From contig NZ_JBMOXA010000002.1 in assembly GCF_049316285.1 (NCBI RefSeq), positions 305,725-369,724 of the forward strand: a stretch of DNA of 64,000 nt, given 5' to 3'. This stretch comes from Rhodoferax_B sp049316285 (GTDB lineage: Bacteria; Pseudomonadota; Gammaproteobacteria; Burkholderiales; Burkholderiaceae_C). Positions 7,082 to 15,066 of the stretch are shown one piece after another; position 1 is the stretch's first letter, and every line of letters starts with the position of its first letter. A program made the translations under genes and the position numbers. Below the pieces are notes generated by a model. The model searched no databases, was not told the origin of the DNA, and saw only the letters and a list, made by a program, of their open reading frames with translations.

Positions 7082-9154
7082 ATGCAAACCACACTCACCC
7101 AAAAACTCACCCGCCACGGCGTGTGGGCGCTGGTCGCCCTCACCGGCGCCGGTGCCCTGGCCACCATCGCTCTGCACCGCGGCGAAACCGTCAACGCCTT
7201 GTGGATCGTGGTCGCGGCCCTGGCGGTCTACCTGATCGCCTACCGCTACTACAGCCTGTTCATTGCCGACAAGGTGGTCTCGCTGAACCCCGCACGCGCC
7301 ACACCGGCAACGCGGCACAACGATGGCCTGGACTATGTGCCGACCAACAAATACGTGCTGTTCGGCCACCACTTCGCGGCGATTGCCGGTGCGGGCCCGC
7401 TGGTCGGCCCGGTGCTGGCGGCGCAGATGGGTTATCTGCCGGGCATGTTGTGGATCCTGGCGGGTGTGGTGTTTGCGGGTGCGGTGCAGGACTTCTTGAT
7501 CCTGTTCATCTCGACGCGGCGCGATGGCCGTTCGCTGGGCGACCTGATCAAGTCCGAGCTGGGGCCCATCCCCGGCGTGATTGCCTTGTTTGGCACCTTC
7601 ATGATCATGGTGATCATCCTGGCGGTGCTGGCGCTGATCGTCGTCAAGGCCTTGGCCGACAGCCCTTGGGGCACGTTCACCGTGGGCGCCACCATTCCGC
7701 TGGCGCTGTTCATGGGCATCTACACGCGTTACATCCGGCCCGGCAAGATTGGCGAGGTGTCGGTCATAGGTCTGGTGCTGTTGATCGCTTCCATCGTCGT
7801 GGGCGGCCAGGTGGCGGCCAGCGAAACCTGGGCGCCGCTGTTCACGTTTGACGGCAAACAACTCACCTGGATGTTGATTGGCTACGGCTTCATCGCCTCG
7901 GTGCTGCCGGTGTGGCTGCTGCTGGCGCCGCGCGATTATTTGTCGACCTTTCTGAAGATAGGCGCCATCCTGGCGCTGGCCATAGGCATTGTGTTTATTG
8001 CGCCCGATTTGAAGATGCCGGCCATCACGCGTTTTGTCGATGGCAGCGGGCCGGTGTGGTCGGGCAGCTTGTTCCCGTTCCTGTTCATCACCATTGCGTG
8101 TGGCGCGGTGTCGGGCTTTCATGCCTTGATCTCCTCGGGCACCACACCCAAGCTGCTGGAAAACGAAACCCATGCGCGTTTCATCGGTTATGGCGCCATG
8201 CTGGTGGAGTCGTTTGTCGCCATCATGGCGCTGGTGGCCGCATCCATCATTGAGCCCGGTGTTTACTTCGCCATGAACAGCCCGGCCGCCGTGCTGGGCA
8301 GCACGGCCGAAAGCGCCGCGCAAGTGATCTCGCAATGGGGCTTTGTGGTCACGCCGGACATGTTGATCCAGACCGCCAAGGACGTGGGTGAAACCAGCAT
8401 CATCTCGCGTGCCGGTGGTGCTCCTACGCTGGCCGTGGGCATGGCGCAAATCTTCTCGCACATGCTGGGCGGCAAGGCCATGATGGGCTTCTGGTACCAC
8501 TTCGCCATTCTGTTTGAAGCGCTGTTCATCCTGACCGCCGTGGACGCGGGCACACGCGCCGGCCGCTTCATGCTGCAGGACTTGCTGGGCACCTTTGTGT
8601 CATCACTGAAGAAGACGGATTCGTGGGTCAGCAACGGCCTGGCCACCGGCCTGTGTGTCGCGGCCTGGGGCTACTTCCTGTACCAGGGTGTGGTGGATCC
8701 GCTGGGCGGCATCAACACACTGTGGCCGTTGTTTGGCATCTCCAACCAGATGCTGGCCAGCGTGGCCCTGGTGCTGGGCACGGTGGTGTTGTTCAAGATG
8801 AAGCGCGAGCGTTTTGCCTGGGTCACGCTGCTGCCCACGCTGTGGCTGCTGGCCTGCACCATGACGGCCGGTTGGTTAAAGGTGTTTGATGCCAGCCCCA
8901 AGGTCGGCTTCCTGGCGCACGCGGACAGATACCAGCTGGCGTTGGCGCAGGGCCAGTTGCTGGCCCCGGCCAAGTCGCTGGACCAGATGCAGCGCATCAT
9001 CTTCAACGACTATCTGGACGCCGGCCTGTGTCTGTTCTTCATGTTTGTGGTGGTCAGCATCGTGGCCTTCGGCATCCGTGCCTGCCTGGTGGCGCGACGC
9101 AGCAGCGCGCCTACCGTGCAGGAGTCTTCTGGCCCATTGCCAACGGCTGTCTGA
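7082..9154 (+). CDS. cstA: carbon starvation protein A (pyruvate transporter family)
   Basis: A 690-residue polytopic inner-membrane protein matching CstA over its full length. Diagnostic stretches are GLDYVPTNKYVLFGHHFAAI, GPLVGPVLAAQMGYLPG, FHALISSGTTPK and WPLFGISNQMLA. CstA and its relative BtsT import pyruvate and perhaps peptides. I chose the ATG at 7082 because a GAAGAG ribosome-binding site precedes it; the frame stays open upstream, but those residues are not conserved. The 156-bp gap to the divergent kinase gene must carry the regulated promoter. A YbdD/YjiX-type gene follows immediately, as in many proteobacteria. Confidence 0.93.
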   Translation: MQTTLTQKLTRHGVWALVALTGAGALATIALHRGETVNALWIVVAALAVYLIAYRYYSLFIADKVVSLNPARATPATRHNDGLDYVPTNKYVLFGHHFAAIAGAGPLVGPVLAAQMGYLPGMLWILAGVVFAGAVQDFLILFISTRRDGRSLGDLIKSELGPIPGVIALFGTFMIMVIILAVLALIVVKALADSPWGTFTVGATIPLALFMGIYTRYIRPGKIGEVSVIGLVLLIASIVVGGQVAASETWAPLFTFDGKQLTWMLIGYGFIASVLPVWLLLAPRDYLSTFLKIGAILALAIGIVFIAPDLKMPAITRFVDGSGPVWSGSLFPFLFITIACGAVSGFHALISSGTTPKLLENETHARFIGYGAMLVESFVAIMALVAASIIEPGVYFAMNSPAAVLGSTAESAAQVISQWGFVVTPDMLIQTAKDVGETSIISRAGGAPTLAVGMAQIFSHMLGGKAMMGFWYHFAILFEALFILTAVDAGTRAGRFMLQDLLGTFVSSLKKTDSWVSNGLATGLCVAAWGYFLYQGVVDPLGGINTLWPLFGISNQMLASVALVLGTVVLFKMKRERFAWVTLLPTLWLLACTMTAGWLKVFDASPKVGFLAHADRYQLALAQGQLLAPAKSLDQMQRIIFNDYLDAGLCLFFMFVVVSIVAFGIRACLVARRSSAPTVQESSGPLPTAV

Positions 9155-9155
9155 C

Positions 9156-9365
9156 ATGCTGGAGCAACTCACCACCATGGGCCGCTACCTCGGCCAGACC
9201 GCGCTGCTGATGGTCGGTATGCCGAACTACGACAGTTACGCTGCCCACCAGCGTAGCCAGCACCCGGATGCGCCGGTGATGAGCTACGAAGAGTTTTTCC
9301 GCGAGCGCCAGGAAGCGCGCTACGGTGGTGGCGGCAAAGGTGGGCGGGTAGGGCGCTGCTGCTGA
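9156..9365 (+). CDS. YbdD/YjiX family small protein
   Basis: A 69-residue protein beginning 1 bp after the cstA stop codon. The core LGQTALLMVGMPNYDSYAAHQRSQHPDAPVMSYEEFFRERQ matches the YbdD/YjiX family (DUF466), recognised by the M-x-x-x-x-x-Y-x-x-Y-x-x-H-x-x-x-x-H-P pattern and the F-x-x-E/R-Q-x-A-R-Y end. These tiny genes almost always follow cstA or btsT and are thought to assist the transporter. The Gly-rich tail GGGGKGGRVGRCC is slightly unusual. The stop codon is 1 bp from the end of the convergent LysR gene. Confidence 0.88.
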   Translation: MLEQLTTMGRYLGQTALLMVGMPNYDSYAAHQRSQHPDAPVMSYEEFFRERQEARYGGGGKGGRVGRCC

Positions 9366-9366
9366 G

Positions 9367-10254
9367 TCAGCTCTGCTTTTCCGCCAACACGGCAATCAAC
9401 TGGCGGCGGATGATGGCCGTGATGTGCTCACGGCCTACCTGCTCCAGGATGCCGATTTGCCGCGTCACCGGGCGCCCCGGCAGACGCAGCACACACAGGC
9501 TGCTGTCGTTCTCCCAGTCGGCGCCCTTTTGCAGCGGCACAATCGTCACGCCCACGTTTTGCCGCACCAACTCGACAATCGCTGAGACGGCGCTGAGCTC
9601 CAGCAGGTCCTGCGGCACCTGGCCCAGCTTGCGCAGGGTTTGTTCTATGCGCACACCGCTCACGGTGCGCCGGTCAAAACGCAGAAACGGCTGGTCGCGC
9701 AGCAGCGCCTTGATGTTGCTGCCCGGCCCGGCCACCTGTGAGCTGGCAATCATGGCCAGCGGCTCCACGTACAGCGGCGTCCACAACAGGCCGCGTAACT
9801 CTTGCTGCGAGTCCTCCACAAAGATGGCCGCGTCGACATTGCCGTTTTTCACACTTTGCGCCAGGCCACTCGACTCCTGCATCACCAGGCGCACGTTCAG
9901 CTTGGGGTAGATGGGCTTCAACTGCAGCATGGTGCGCGACAGCAGCCCCATGGCCGAGACGATGCAGCCCACGGTGACGGTGCCGGCGATGTCGTTCTCG
10001 TCGTTCAAACCGGCACGCATCTCGTCGTAGCAGCCTATGATTTTTTCGGCGTGTGGAATCAACGCGCGCCCAGCTTCGGACAACACCACACCTCGCCCGG
10101 AGCGCGCGAACAGTGCGGTTTTCAGTTCGTTCTCGAGTGCCCGCATTTGCAGCCCCACCGCCGCCTGGGTCAGCGCCACCCTGCCCGAGGCTTCGACAAA
10201 TGAGCCGCTTTGCGCCACGGCCAGAAAGGTGCGCAGAAAACGAATGGTGCTCAT
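9367..10254 (-). CDS. LysR family transcriptional regulator
   Basis: A 295-residue LTTR. The N-terminal winged helix-turn-helix covers about residues 3-62 (FLAVAQSGSFVEASGRVALTQAAVGLQMRALE) and is followed by the linker helix and a periplasmic-binding-protein-like effector domain beginning near residue 90 (GTVTVGCIVSAMGLLSRTM). It is divergent from the alpha/beta hydrolase and peptide ABC operon at 10609, so control of that operon is the natural hypothesis. A palindromic MITE-like element now occupies most of the intergenic space, which could have altered this control. An AT-rich stretch near 10262-10325 immediately upstream of the gene is the likely promoter zone. Confidence 0.88.
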   Translation of the reverse strand: MSTIRFLRTFLAVAQSGSFVEASGRVALTQAAVGLQMRALENELKTALFARSGRGVVLSEAGRALIPHAEKIIGCYDEMRAGLNDENDIAGTVTVGCIVSAMGLLSRTMLQLKPIYPKLNVRLVMQESSGLAQSVKNGNVDAAIFVEDSQQELRGLLWTPLYVEPLAMIASSQVAGPGSNIKALLRDQPFLRFDRRTVSGVRIEQTLRKLGQVPQDLLELSAVSAIVELVRQNVGVTIVPLQKGADWENDSSLCVLRLPGRPVTRQIGILEQVGREHITAIIRRQLIAVLAEKQS

Positions 10255-10406
10255 GCTGAAACCTCTAAATACTAAATAAGACCTTTAGTATCTTAAAAGA
10301 AAATATGGATATATCTTTTTGAATCTTTGACGAACAATTCCATCAGACAAATGGTTGACATCTGAATCTGTTAGGCCTCGCCTTTCAGGGGCTTGTGTCC
10401 ACCTTA

Positions 10407-10581
10407 GGGCGACGCTGAATAAGTCTTCGTGATGGCGCGCCCCTCGGTTTGGGATGAGATGCAAGGCCTGACTCGTCAATGCAGCCACAGCCATAGCCCA
10501 AGCTATGGCGCGGATTTGCAACGCAGCAGCTCGCCCAAAACGAGGGAACGCGGCGCACGAGGGACTTGTTCAGCGTTGCCC
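10407..10581. mobile_element. MITE-like long inverted-repeat element (no transposase)
   Basis: A 175-bp palindromic block between lysR and the hydrolase gene. Its outer ends are GGGCGACGCTGAATAAGTC (10407-10425) and the near-perfect inverse GACTTGTTCAGCGTTGCCC (10563-10581). The inner arms also pair imperfectly (CCTCGGTTTGGG with CCCAAAACGAGG), and the centre is the hairpin CCATAGC/GCTATGG at 10491-10508. No real ORF is inside. This is the form of a miniature inverted-repeat transposable element or other mobilised palindrome. No clear target-site duplication is seen. The right end is only 27 bp from the hydrolase start codon. Confidence 0.6.
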
Positions 10582-10608
10582 AGGCTTTCACCTACTGACG
10601 GACATTGA

Positions 10609-11517
10609 ATGGCTCACTTGCAAGACCTCCCTATCGCTGACCCAGCGGAACAAGCAGACCCTGCCTTTGGCGCCCAACGTGCGGCCGCCATCTACGACGT
10701 GGGCCACAGCACCATTTTTGCCTCGCGCAGCGACCCGCGTTTTGCCTACTGCACTTATGCGCCGCCAAGCACCGGCCTGGAAAAACACCCGCGCCAGCTG
10801 GTGGTGGTGATGCACGGCACGGGCCGCGCCTTTACCGAATACCGCGACGCGTTTGCCGAATTCGCCAAGTGGAACGACTGCATCGTGTTGTGCCCGCTGT
10901 TCCCCGTGGGGCCACAAGGCGACGGCAACCGCGACGGCTTCAAGCAACTGCGTGAAGGCAACATCCGTTACGACGACATCCTGCTCGACATGGTGGCCGA
11001 GGTGGGTGAGAAGTTTGGCTGCGACTTCTCCAAGTTCGCGCTGTTTGGCTACTCGGGTGGTGGCCAGTTTGTGCAGCGCTTCGGCCTGTTGCACCCCGAG
11101 CGCCTGTGGGCCTTGTCGATTGGTGCGCCGGGTTCGGTCACGCTGCTGGATGTGAACCAAGACTGGTGGGTGGGCGTGCGCAACTTCGAGCAGAAGTTTG
11201 GCAAGCCGCTGAACCTGGATCTGCTGCGCCAGTTGCCGGTGCATTTGATCGTTGGCAAGGCCGACATCGAAACCTGGGAAATCACCCACCAGGAAGGTGG
11301 CAAGTTCTACATGCCCGGCGCCAACGACGCCGGCCGCACCCGCCCCGAGCGCCTGGAGACGCTGCGTCAATCGTTTGCAGCCAATGGTGTGGCCGCTACC
11401 ATGGACCTGGTCGACAACGTGCCACACAACGGCCTGGCCTGCTGCGACAAGGTGCAGGACTTCCTGGCGGCCACGCTGCGCATCATGCGAGCGGGGGCGG
11501 CCCACATGGCGCGTTAA
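10609..11517 (+). CDS. alpha/beta hydrolase (PHB depolymerase/esterase-like)
   Basis: A 302-residue cytoplasmic alpha/beta hydrolase. The oxyanion region VVVMHGTGRAF, the nucleophile elbow FGYSGGGQF (S149) and a late His in VPHNGLACC are visible; the acid is probably the Asp of VGKADIETWE. No signal peptide is present. The gene heads an operon with two peptide-type ABC permeases, a double ATPase, a binding protein and a C45 acyltransferase-like enzyme, so it probably hydrolyses an ester, lactone or amide brought in by the transporter. The start is 27 bp downstream of the MITE-like element, so the operon promoter must lie within or beyond that element. Confidence 0.8.
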   Translation: MAHLQDLPIADPAEQADPAFGAQRAAAIYDVGHSTIFASRSDPRFAYCTYAPPSTGLEKHPRQLVVVMHGTGRAFTEYRDAFAEFAKWNDCIVLCPLFPVGPQGDGNRDGFKQLREGNIRYDDILLDMVAEVGEKFGCDFSKFALFGYSGGGQFVQRFGLLHPERLWALSIGAPGSVTLLDVNQDWWVGVRNFEQKFGKPLNLDLLRQLPVHLIVGKADIETWEITHQEGGKFYMPGANDAGRTRPERLETLRQSFAANGVAATMDLVDNVPHNGLACCDKVQDFLAATLRIMRAGAAHMAR

Positions 11518-11555
11518 GCCGCCGGCTCCATCTACCCCAACCAAATCCCCACACC

Positions 11556-12500
11556 ATGTTTCGTTTCGCCCTGAACCGTTTGATCATGGCTTTGCCGACC
11601 CTGCTGATTGTGGCGGTCGCTGTCTTTGTTCTCATCCGCCTGATCCCTGGTGACCCGGCGCAACTGCTGCTCGGCGATCTGGCCGACCCGGTGCGACTGG
11701 CCGAGCTGCGCGCCCGCCTGGGGCTGGATCAAAGCTGGCCAGTGCAGTTTGGCATCTGGTCAGGTCACGCCTTGCGTGGTGACCTGGGGGTGTCCATCAC
11801 CACGGGCGAGCCGGTACTGCACCTGGTGTGGAGCCGCTTCCTGGTCAGCGCGCAAATCGTGCTGGTGGCCGTGTTCATGGCGGCGTTGGTGGCCGTGCCC
11901 GCCGGCATGATCGCCGCCTGGCGGCAAAACCGTTGGCCCGACCTGGCGTTGGTGGGGGCTGCCACCTTGCTGGTGTCGCTGCCGACGTTCTGGCTTGGCC
12001 TGCTGTTGCTGCTGCTGTTCGGCTTGAAGCTCGAATGGCTGCCGGTGGTGGGTTATGTGTCGGTGATGAACGACTGGAAGTCCGGCCTGCTGTATCTGGT
12101 GATGCCCATCCTCACGCTGTTCCTGCATGAGATTGGTGTATTGATCCGCATGGCGCGGGCCAGCACGCTGGAGGTGCTGCGCCTGGACTACATCACCCAC
12201 GCGCGCGCCAAAGGTTTGTCGGAATTTGCGGTGATGACGCGCCACGCATTCCGCAACGCCTTTGGCCCGACCTGGACGTTGATTGGCCTGGTGCTGGGCA
12301 ATCTGCTGGGCGGTGTGGCGGTGGTCGAGACGGTGTTCACCATTCCCGGCCTGGGCCGCTTGTTGGTCGACGCGATTTTTGCGCGCGACTACCCGGTGAT
12401 CCAGGGTTGTTTGTTGTTTGTGGCGGTGATCTACGTGTTGACCAACTTGCTGATCGACTTTTGCTACCCCTTCTTTGACCCACGGGTGCTGGCCGAATGA
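11556..12500 (+). CDS. dipeptide/oligopeptide-type ABC permease (DppB-like)
   Basis: A 314-residue inner-membrane permease with six hydrophobic helices. The N-terminus RFALNRLIMALPTLLIVAVAVFVLIRLIPGDPA is the signature of DppB/OppB/GsiC proteins, and the EAA loop appears as YITHARAKGLSEFAVMTRHAFRNA. It forms the channel together with the DppC-like protein whose start overlaps its stop by 4 bp (ATGA). The ORF extends far upstream in frame, but the conserved N-terminus fixes the start at 11556. The substrate is probably a peptide or another oligomeric amide, nickel and glutathione relatives being alternatives. Confidence 0.9.
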   Translation: MFRFALNRLIMALPTLLIVAVAVFVLIRLIPGDPAQLLLGDLADPVRLAELRARLGLDQSWPVQFGIWSGHALRGDLGVSITTGEPVLHLVWSRFLVSAQIVLVAVFMAALVAVPAGMIAAWRQNRWPDLALVGAATLLVSLPTFWLGLLLLLLFGLKLEWLPVVGYVSVMNDWKSGLLYLVMPILTLFLHEIGVLIRMARASTLEVLRLDYITHARAKGLSEFAVMTRHAFRNAFGPTWTLIGLVLGNLLGGVAVVETVFTIPGLGRLLVDAIFARDYPVIQGCLLFVAVIYVLTNLLIDFCYPFFDPRVLAE

Positions 12501-13318
12501 AGAAGAAACTTTCTCCCCAAGCGCTGATTGGCCTGTTGGTGGTGGGCACCATTGTGCTGGCCGCCATCGTCGGCCTGTTCTGGACCCCTTATGCCCCGCT
12601 GCAGATTAACTTCTCGGCACGTTTCAAGCCGCCGGGCGGCGCCTACTGGCTGGGCACGGACGAGTTTGGCCGCGACGAGTTGTCGCGCCTGATGGCGGGC
12701 GCCTCCAACAGCCTGTGGATCAGCTGCCTCACGGTGTTGTTTGCGGTGACGGTGGGCAGCGCCATTGGTGTGGTCACCGGCTTTGTGCGTGGCTGGACCG
12801 ACCGCATCGTCATGGCCTTCATCAACGCCTTGCTGGCCTTCCCGGGCTTGCTGCTGGCGCTGGCGCTACTGGCGGTGTTTGGTGCCAACCAATACGGCAT
12901 CATCCTGGCGCTGGGCCTGGCCTACACACCATCGGTGACACGCATCGTGCGTGGCACGGTGTTGTCGCTGCGTGAAAAAGAGTTCATCGAGTCGTCGCGG
13001 GTGTTGGGCAACTCCGAGCTTTACACCATGGTGCGCCATGTCTTGCCCAACTGCGTGGCGCCGCTCACGGTGCTGGCCACGTCCATGTTTGGCTGGGTGA
13101 TTTTGTCGGAGAGCGCGCTGTCCTTCCTCGGCCTGGGTGTGCCGCCACCGGCACCGACCTGGGGCAATATGCTGGCCTCGGCACGTCCCTACATGAACCA
13201 GGCCGCGTATCTGTCTATCTTTCCCGGCTTGTGTATTGCGCTCACGCTGCTGGGCATCAACTTTCTGGGCGACGCCGTGCGCGACCTGCTCGACCCGCGT
13301 ATGAAGGGTGTGGAATGA
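12497..13318 (+). CDS. dipeptide/oligopeptide-type ABC permease (DppC-like)
   Basis: A 273-residue permease partner of the preceding gene. It has the DppC hallmarks: an N-terminal helix (ALIGLLVVGTIVLAAIVGLFW), the short periplasmic stretch WLGTDEFGRDELSRLMAGA, and an EAA loop EFIESSRVLGNSELYTMVRHVLPN. The C-terminal PPPAPTWGNMLASARPYM and GDAVRDLLDPRMKG are characteristic of the family. It overlaps both neighbours by 4 bp, indicating translational coupling within a five-gene ABC system. Confidence 0.9.
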   Translation: MKKKLSPQALIGLLVVGTIVLAAIVGLFWTPYAPLQINFSARFKPPGGAYWLGTDEFGRDELSRLMAGASNSLWISCLTVLFAVTVGSAIGVVTGFVRGWTDRIVMAFINALLAFPGLLLALALLAVFGANQYGIILALGLAYTPSVTRIVRGTVLSLREKEFIESSRVLGNSELYTMVRHVLPNCVAPLTVLATSMFGWVILSESALSFLGLGVPPPAPTWGNMLASARPYMNQAAYLSIFPGLCIALTLLGINFLGDAVRDLLDPRMKGVE

Positions 13319-15021
13319 ATATGGCCATCCCTGCAAAAGCATTACAAGTGTCAACGCCCCTGGTTGAGGTTTCCGGCCTGAGCCTGGCGGTAGGCCATCA
13401 AGGTCGCGAGATTGTGCGCGATGTCAGCTTCACCATCATGCCGGGCGAGTTTGTCGGCATCGTGGGTGAGTCCGGAAGCGGCAAGACCCAAGCCGCACGC
13501 GCCATACTGGGCCTGACACCGCCACCGCTGGTGCGCACCGCCGGGCGCATTCTGTTTGAGGGTGAAGACCTTTCGACGGTCACACCCGCACGTTTGCGTG
13601 AACTGCGGGGTGCGCGCATAGGCATGGTGTTCCAGGAGCCCATGACCTCGCTCAACCCTTCCATGACCATAGGCCGTCAGTTGGACGAAGGCCTGGCCTT
13701 GCACCGCCCCGAGCTGAGTCCTGCAGAGCGCCAGACACGTGTGCTGCAGATGCTGACACGTGTGGGCATCACCGATCCCAAAGCCGCCTTGGCCGCCTGG
13801 CCACACGAGTTTTCTGGCGGCATGCGCCAGCGCATGATGATTGCGTCGGTGATGCTGCTCGAGCCCGCGCTGCTGCTCGCCGATGAGCCGACCACAGCGC
13901 TGGACGCCGTGGTGCAGCGCGATGTGCTGGAACTGCTGGTGCAACTCACGCGCGAAAAGAACACGGCGGTGCTGTTGATCAGCCACGACTTGCCCATGGT
14001 GGCGCGTTACACCGAGCGTGTGATCGTCATGCAGCACGGTGTGGTGGTCGAAGCCGGTGGCACGGCCGAGCTGCTGGCCGCCCCCACACAAGACTACACA
14101 CGCAAACTGCTGGAGGCGATTCCGCGCCGCCAGCCCGCGCGCAAGCTGCCCGTGGCGCATCCGGTGGTGGAAGTGCGCGGCCTGGTGTTCGACTACCCGG
14201 GCCACCGCCGCCTGTTTGGCAAAACGCCTGGCAAACGGGTGTTGCACGGCATAGACCTGGCCATACAGCCCAGGGAAATCGTCGCGGTGGTAGGCGGCTC
14301 GGGTTCGGGCAAAACCACGCTGGGGCGGGTGATTGCGGGACTGCTCACACCCACCGATGGCGACGTGCGTTTCCGTGGCGGCGCCATCCACAAGCGTGAT
14401 CCGGGCTGGCGCGACTACCGGCTGAATTGCCAGATGGTGTTCCAGGACCCGTATTCGTCGCTCAACCCGCGCATGACCATTGGCCAACTGGTGGGCGAGG
14501 GCCTGCGCCAGGTGGACGATATGTCGAATGCCGACAAACGTGCCCGCGTGACCAAGATGCTGCAAGAGGTGGGCTTGGGCGGCAATTTTGCCGAACGTTT
14601 TGCACACGAGTTGTCTGGCGGCCAACGCCAGCGTGTCGCCATTGCGCGTGCGCTGGTGCGCCATCCGGCTTTTGTGATTGCCGATGAACCGGTGTCGGCA
14701 CTCGATGTGACGGTGCGCGCACAAGTGCTGGAACTGTTTGCCGAGCTGCAGGACCGCCATGGTTTCTCCTGCCTGTTCATCAGCCACGACCTGGGTGTGG
14801 TGGAGCAGGTGGCCGACCGTGTGCTGGTGATGCAGGCCGGCCGCATCATCGAGCAGGGGCCGCGTGATGCGGTGTTTGATGCACCACAGCAGGCCTATAC
14901 CCGCGAGCTGCTTTCGGCCATTCCGGCGCTGGTGCCTGTTCCCGGTGGCGGCATGCAGCTCAAGTGGCGCTTTGACGATGCCGACGCCACAGCTCCTCGC
15001 GAATCCGCGCTTGTGATCTGA
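13315..15021 (+). CDS. fused dipeptide ABC transporter ATPase (DppD-DppF type)
   Basis: A 568-residue protein made of two complete ABC ATPase domains. Domain 1 has Walker A GESGSGKTQ, signature FSGGMRQR and Walker B LLLADEPTTALDA. Domain 2 has Walker A GGSGSGKTT, signature LSGGQRQR and Walker B FVIADEPVSALDV. The first Walker A ends in Gln rather than the usual Thr/Ser at the last position, which is commonly seen in DppD-like domains. Fusions like GsiA carry both ATPases on one chain and energise Dpp/Opp-type permeases. The start is the ATG overlapping the previous stop; an in-frame extension to 13231 lies inside the permease gene and is not conserved. Confidence 0.9.
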   Translation: MNMAIPAKALQVSTPLVEVSGLSLAVGHQGREIVRDVSFTIMPGEFVGIVGESGSGKTQAARAILGLTPPPLVRTAGRILFEGEDLSTVTPARLRELRGARIGMVFQEPMTSLNPSMTIGRQLDEGLALHRPELSPAERQTRVLQMLTRVGITDPKAALAAWPHEFSGGMRQRMMIASVMLLEPALLLADEPTTALDAVVQRDVLELLVQLTREKNTAVLLISHDLPMVARYTERVIVMQHGVVVEAGGTAELLAAPTQDYTRKLLEAIPRRQPARKLPVAHPVVEVRGLVFDYPGHRRLFGKTPGKRVLHGIDLAIQPREIVAVVGGSGSGKTTLGRVIAGLLTPTDGDVRFRGGAIHKRDPGWRDYRLNCQMVFQDPYSSLNPRMTIGQLVGEGLRQVDDMSNADKRARVTKMLQEVGLGGNFAERFAHELSGGQRQRVAIARALVRHPAFVIADEPVSALDVTVRAQVLELFAELQDRHGFSCLFISHDLGVVEQVADRVLVMQAGRIIEQGPRDAVFDAPQQAYTRELLSAIPALVPVPGGGMQLKWRFDDADATAPRESALVI

Positions 15022-15066
15022 ATTTCTACGACTTCGACCCTTCCATCTTTTTCAAGGAAACCCGTC

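Noticed and set aside
6968..8500. Long minus-strand frame opposite cstA (510 codons)
   Set aside because: Its translation is His/Gln/Arg-rich and lacks conserved motifs; cstA on the plus strand is unambiguous.
10285..10521. 78-codon frame on the minus strand inside the MITE-like element
   Set aside because: It follows the palindrome and has no ribosome-binding site or conserved pattern.
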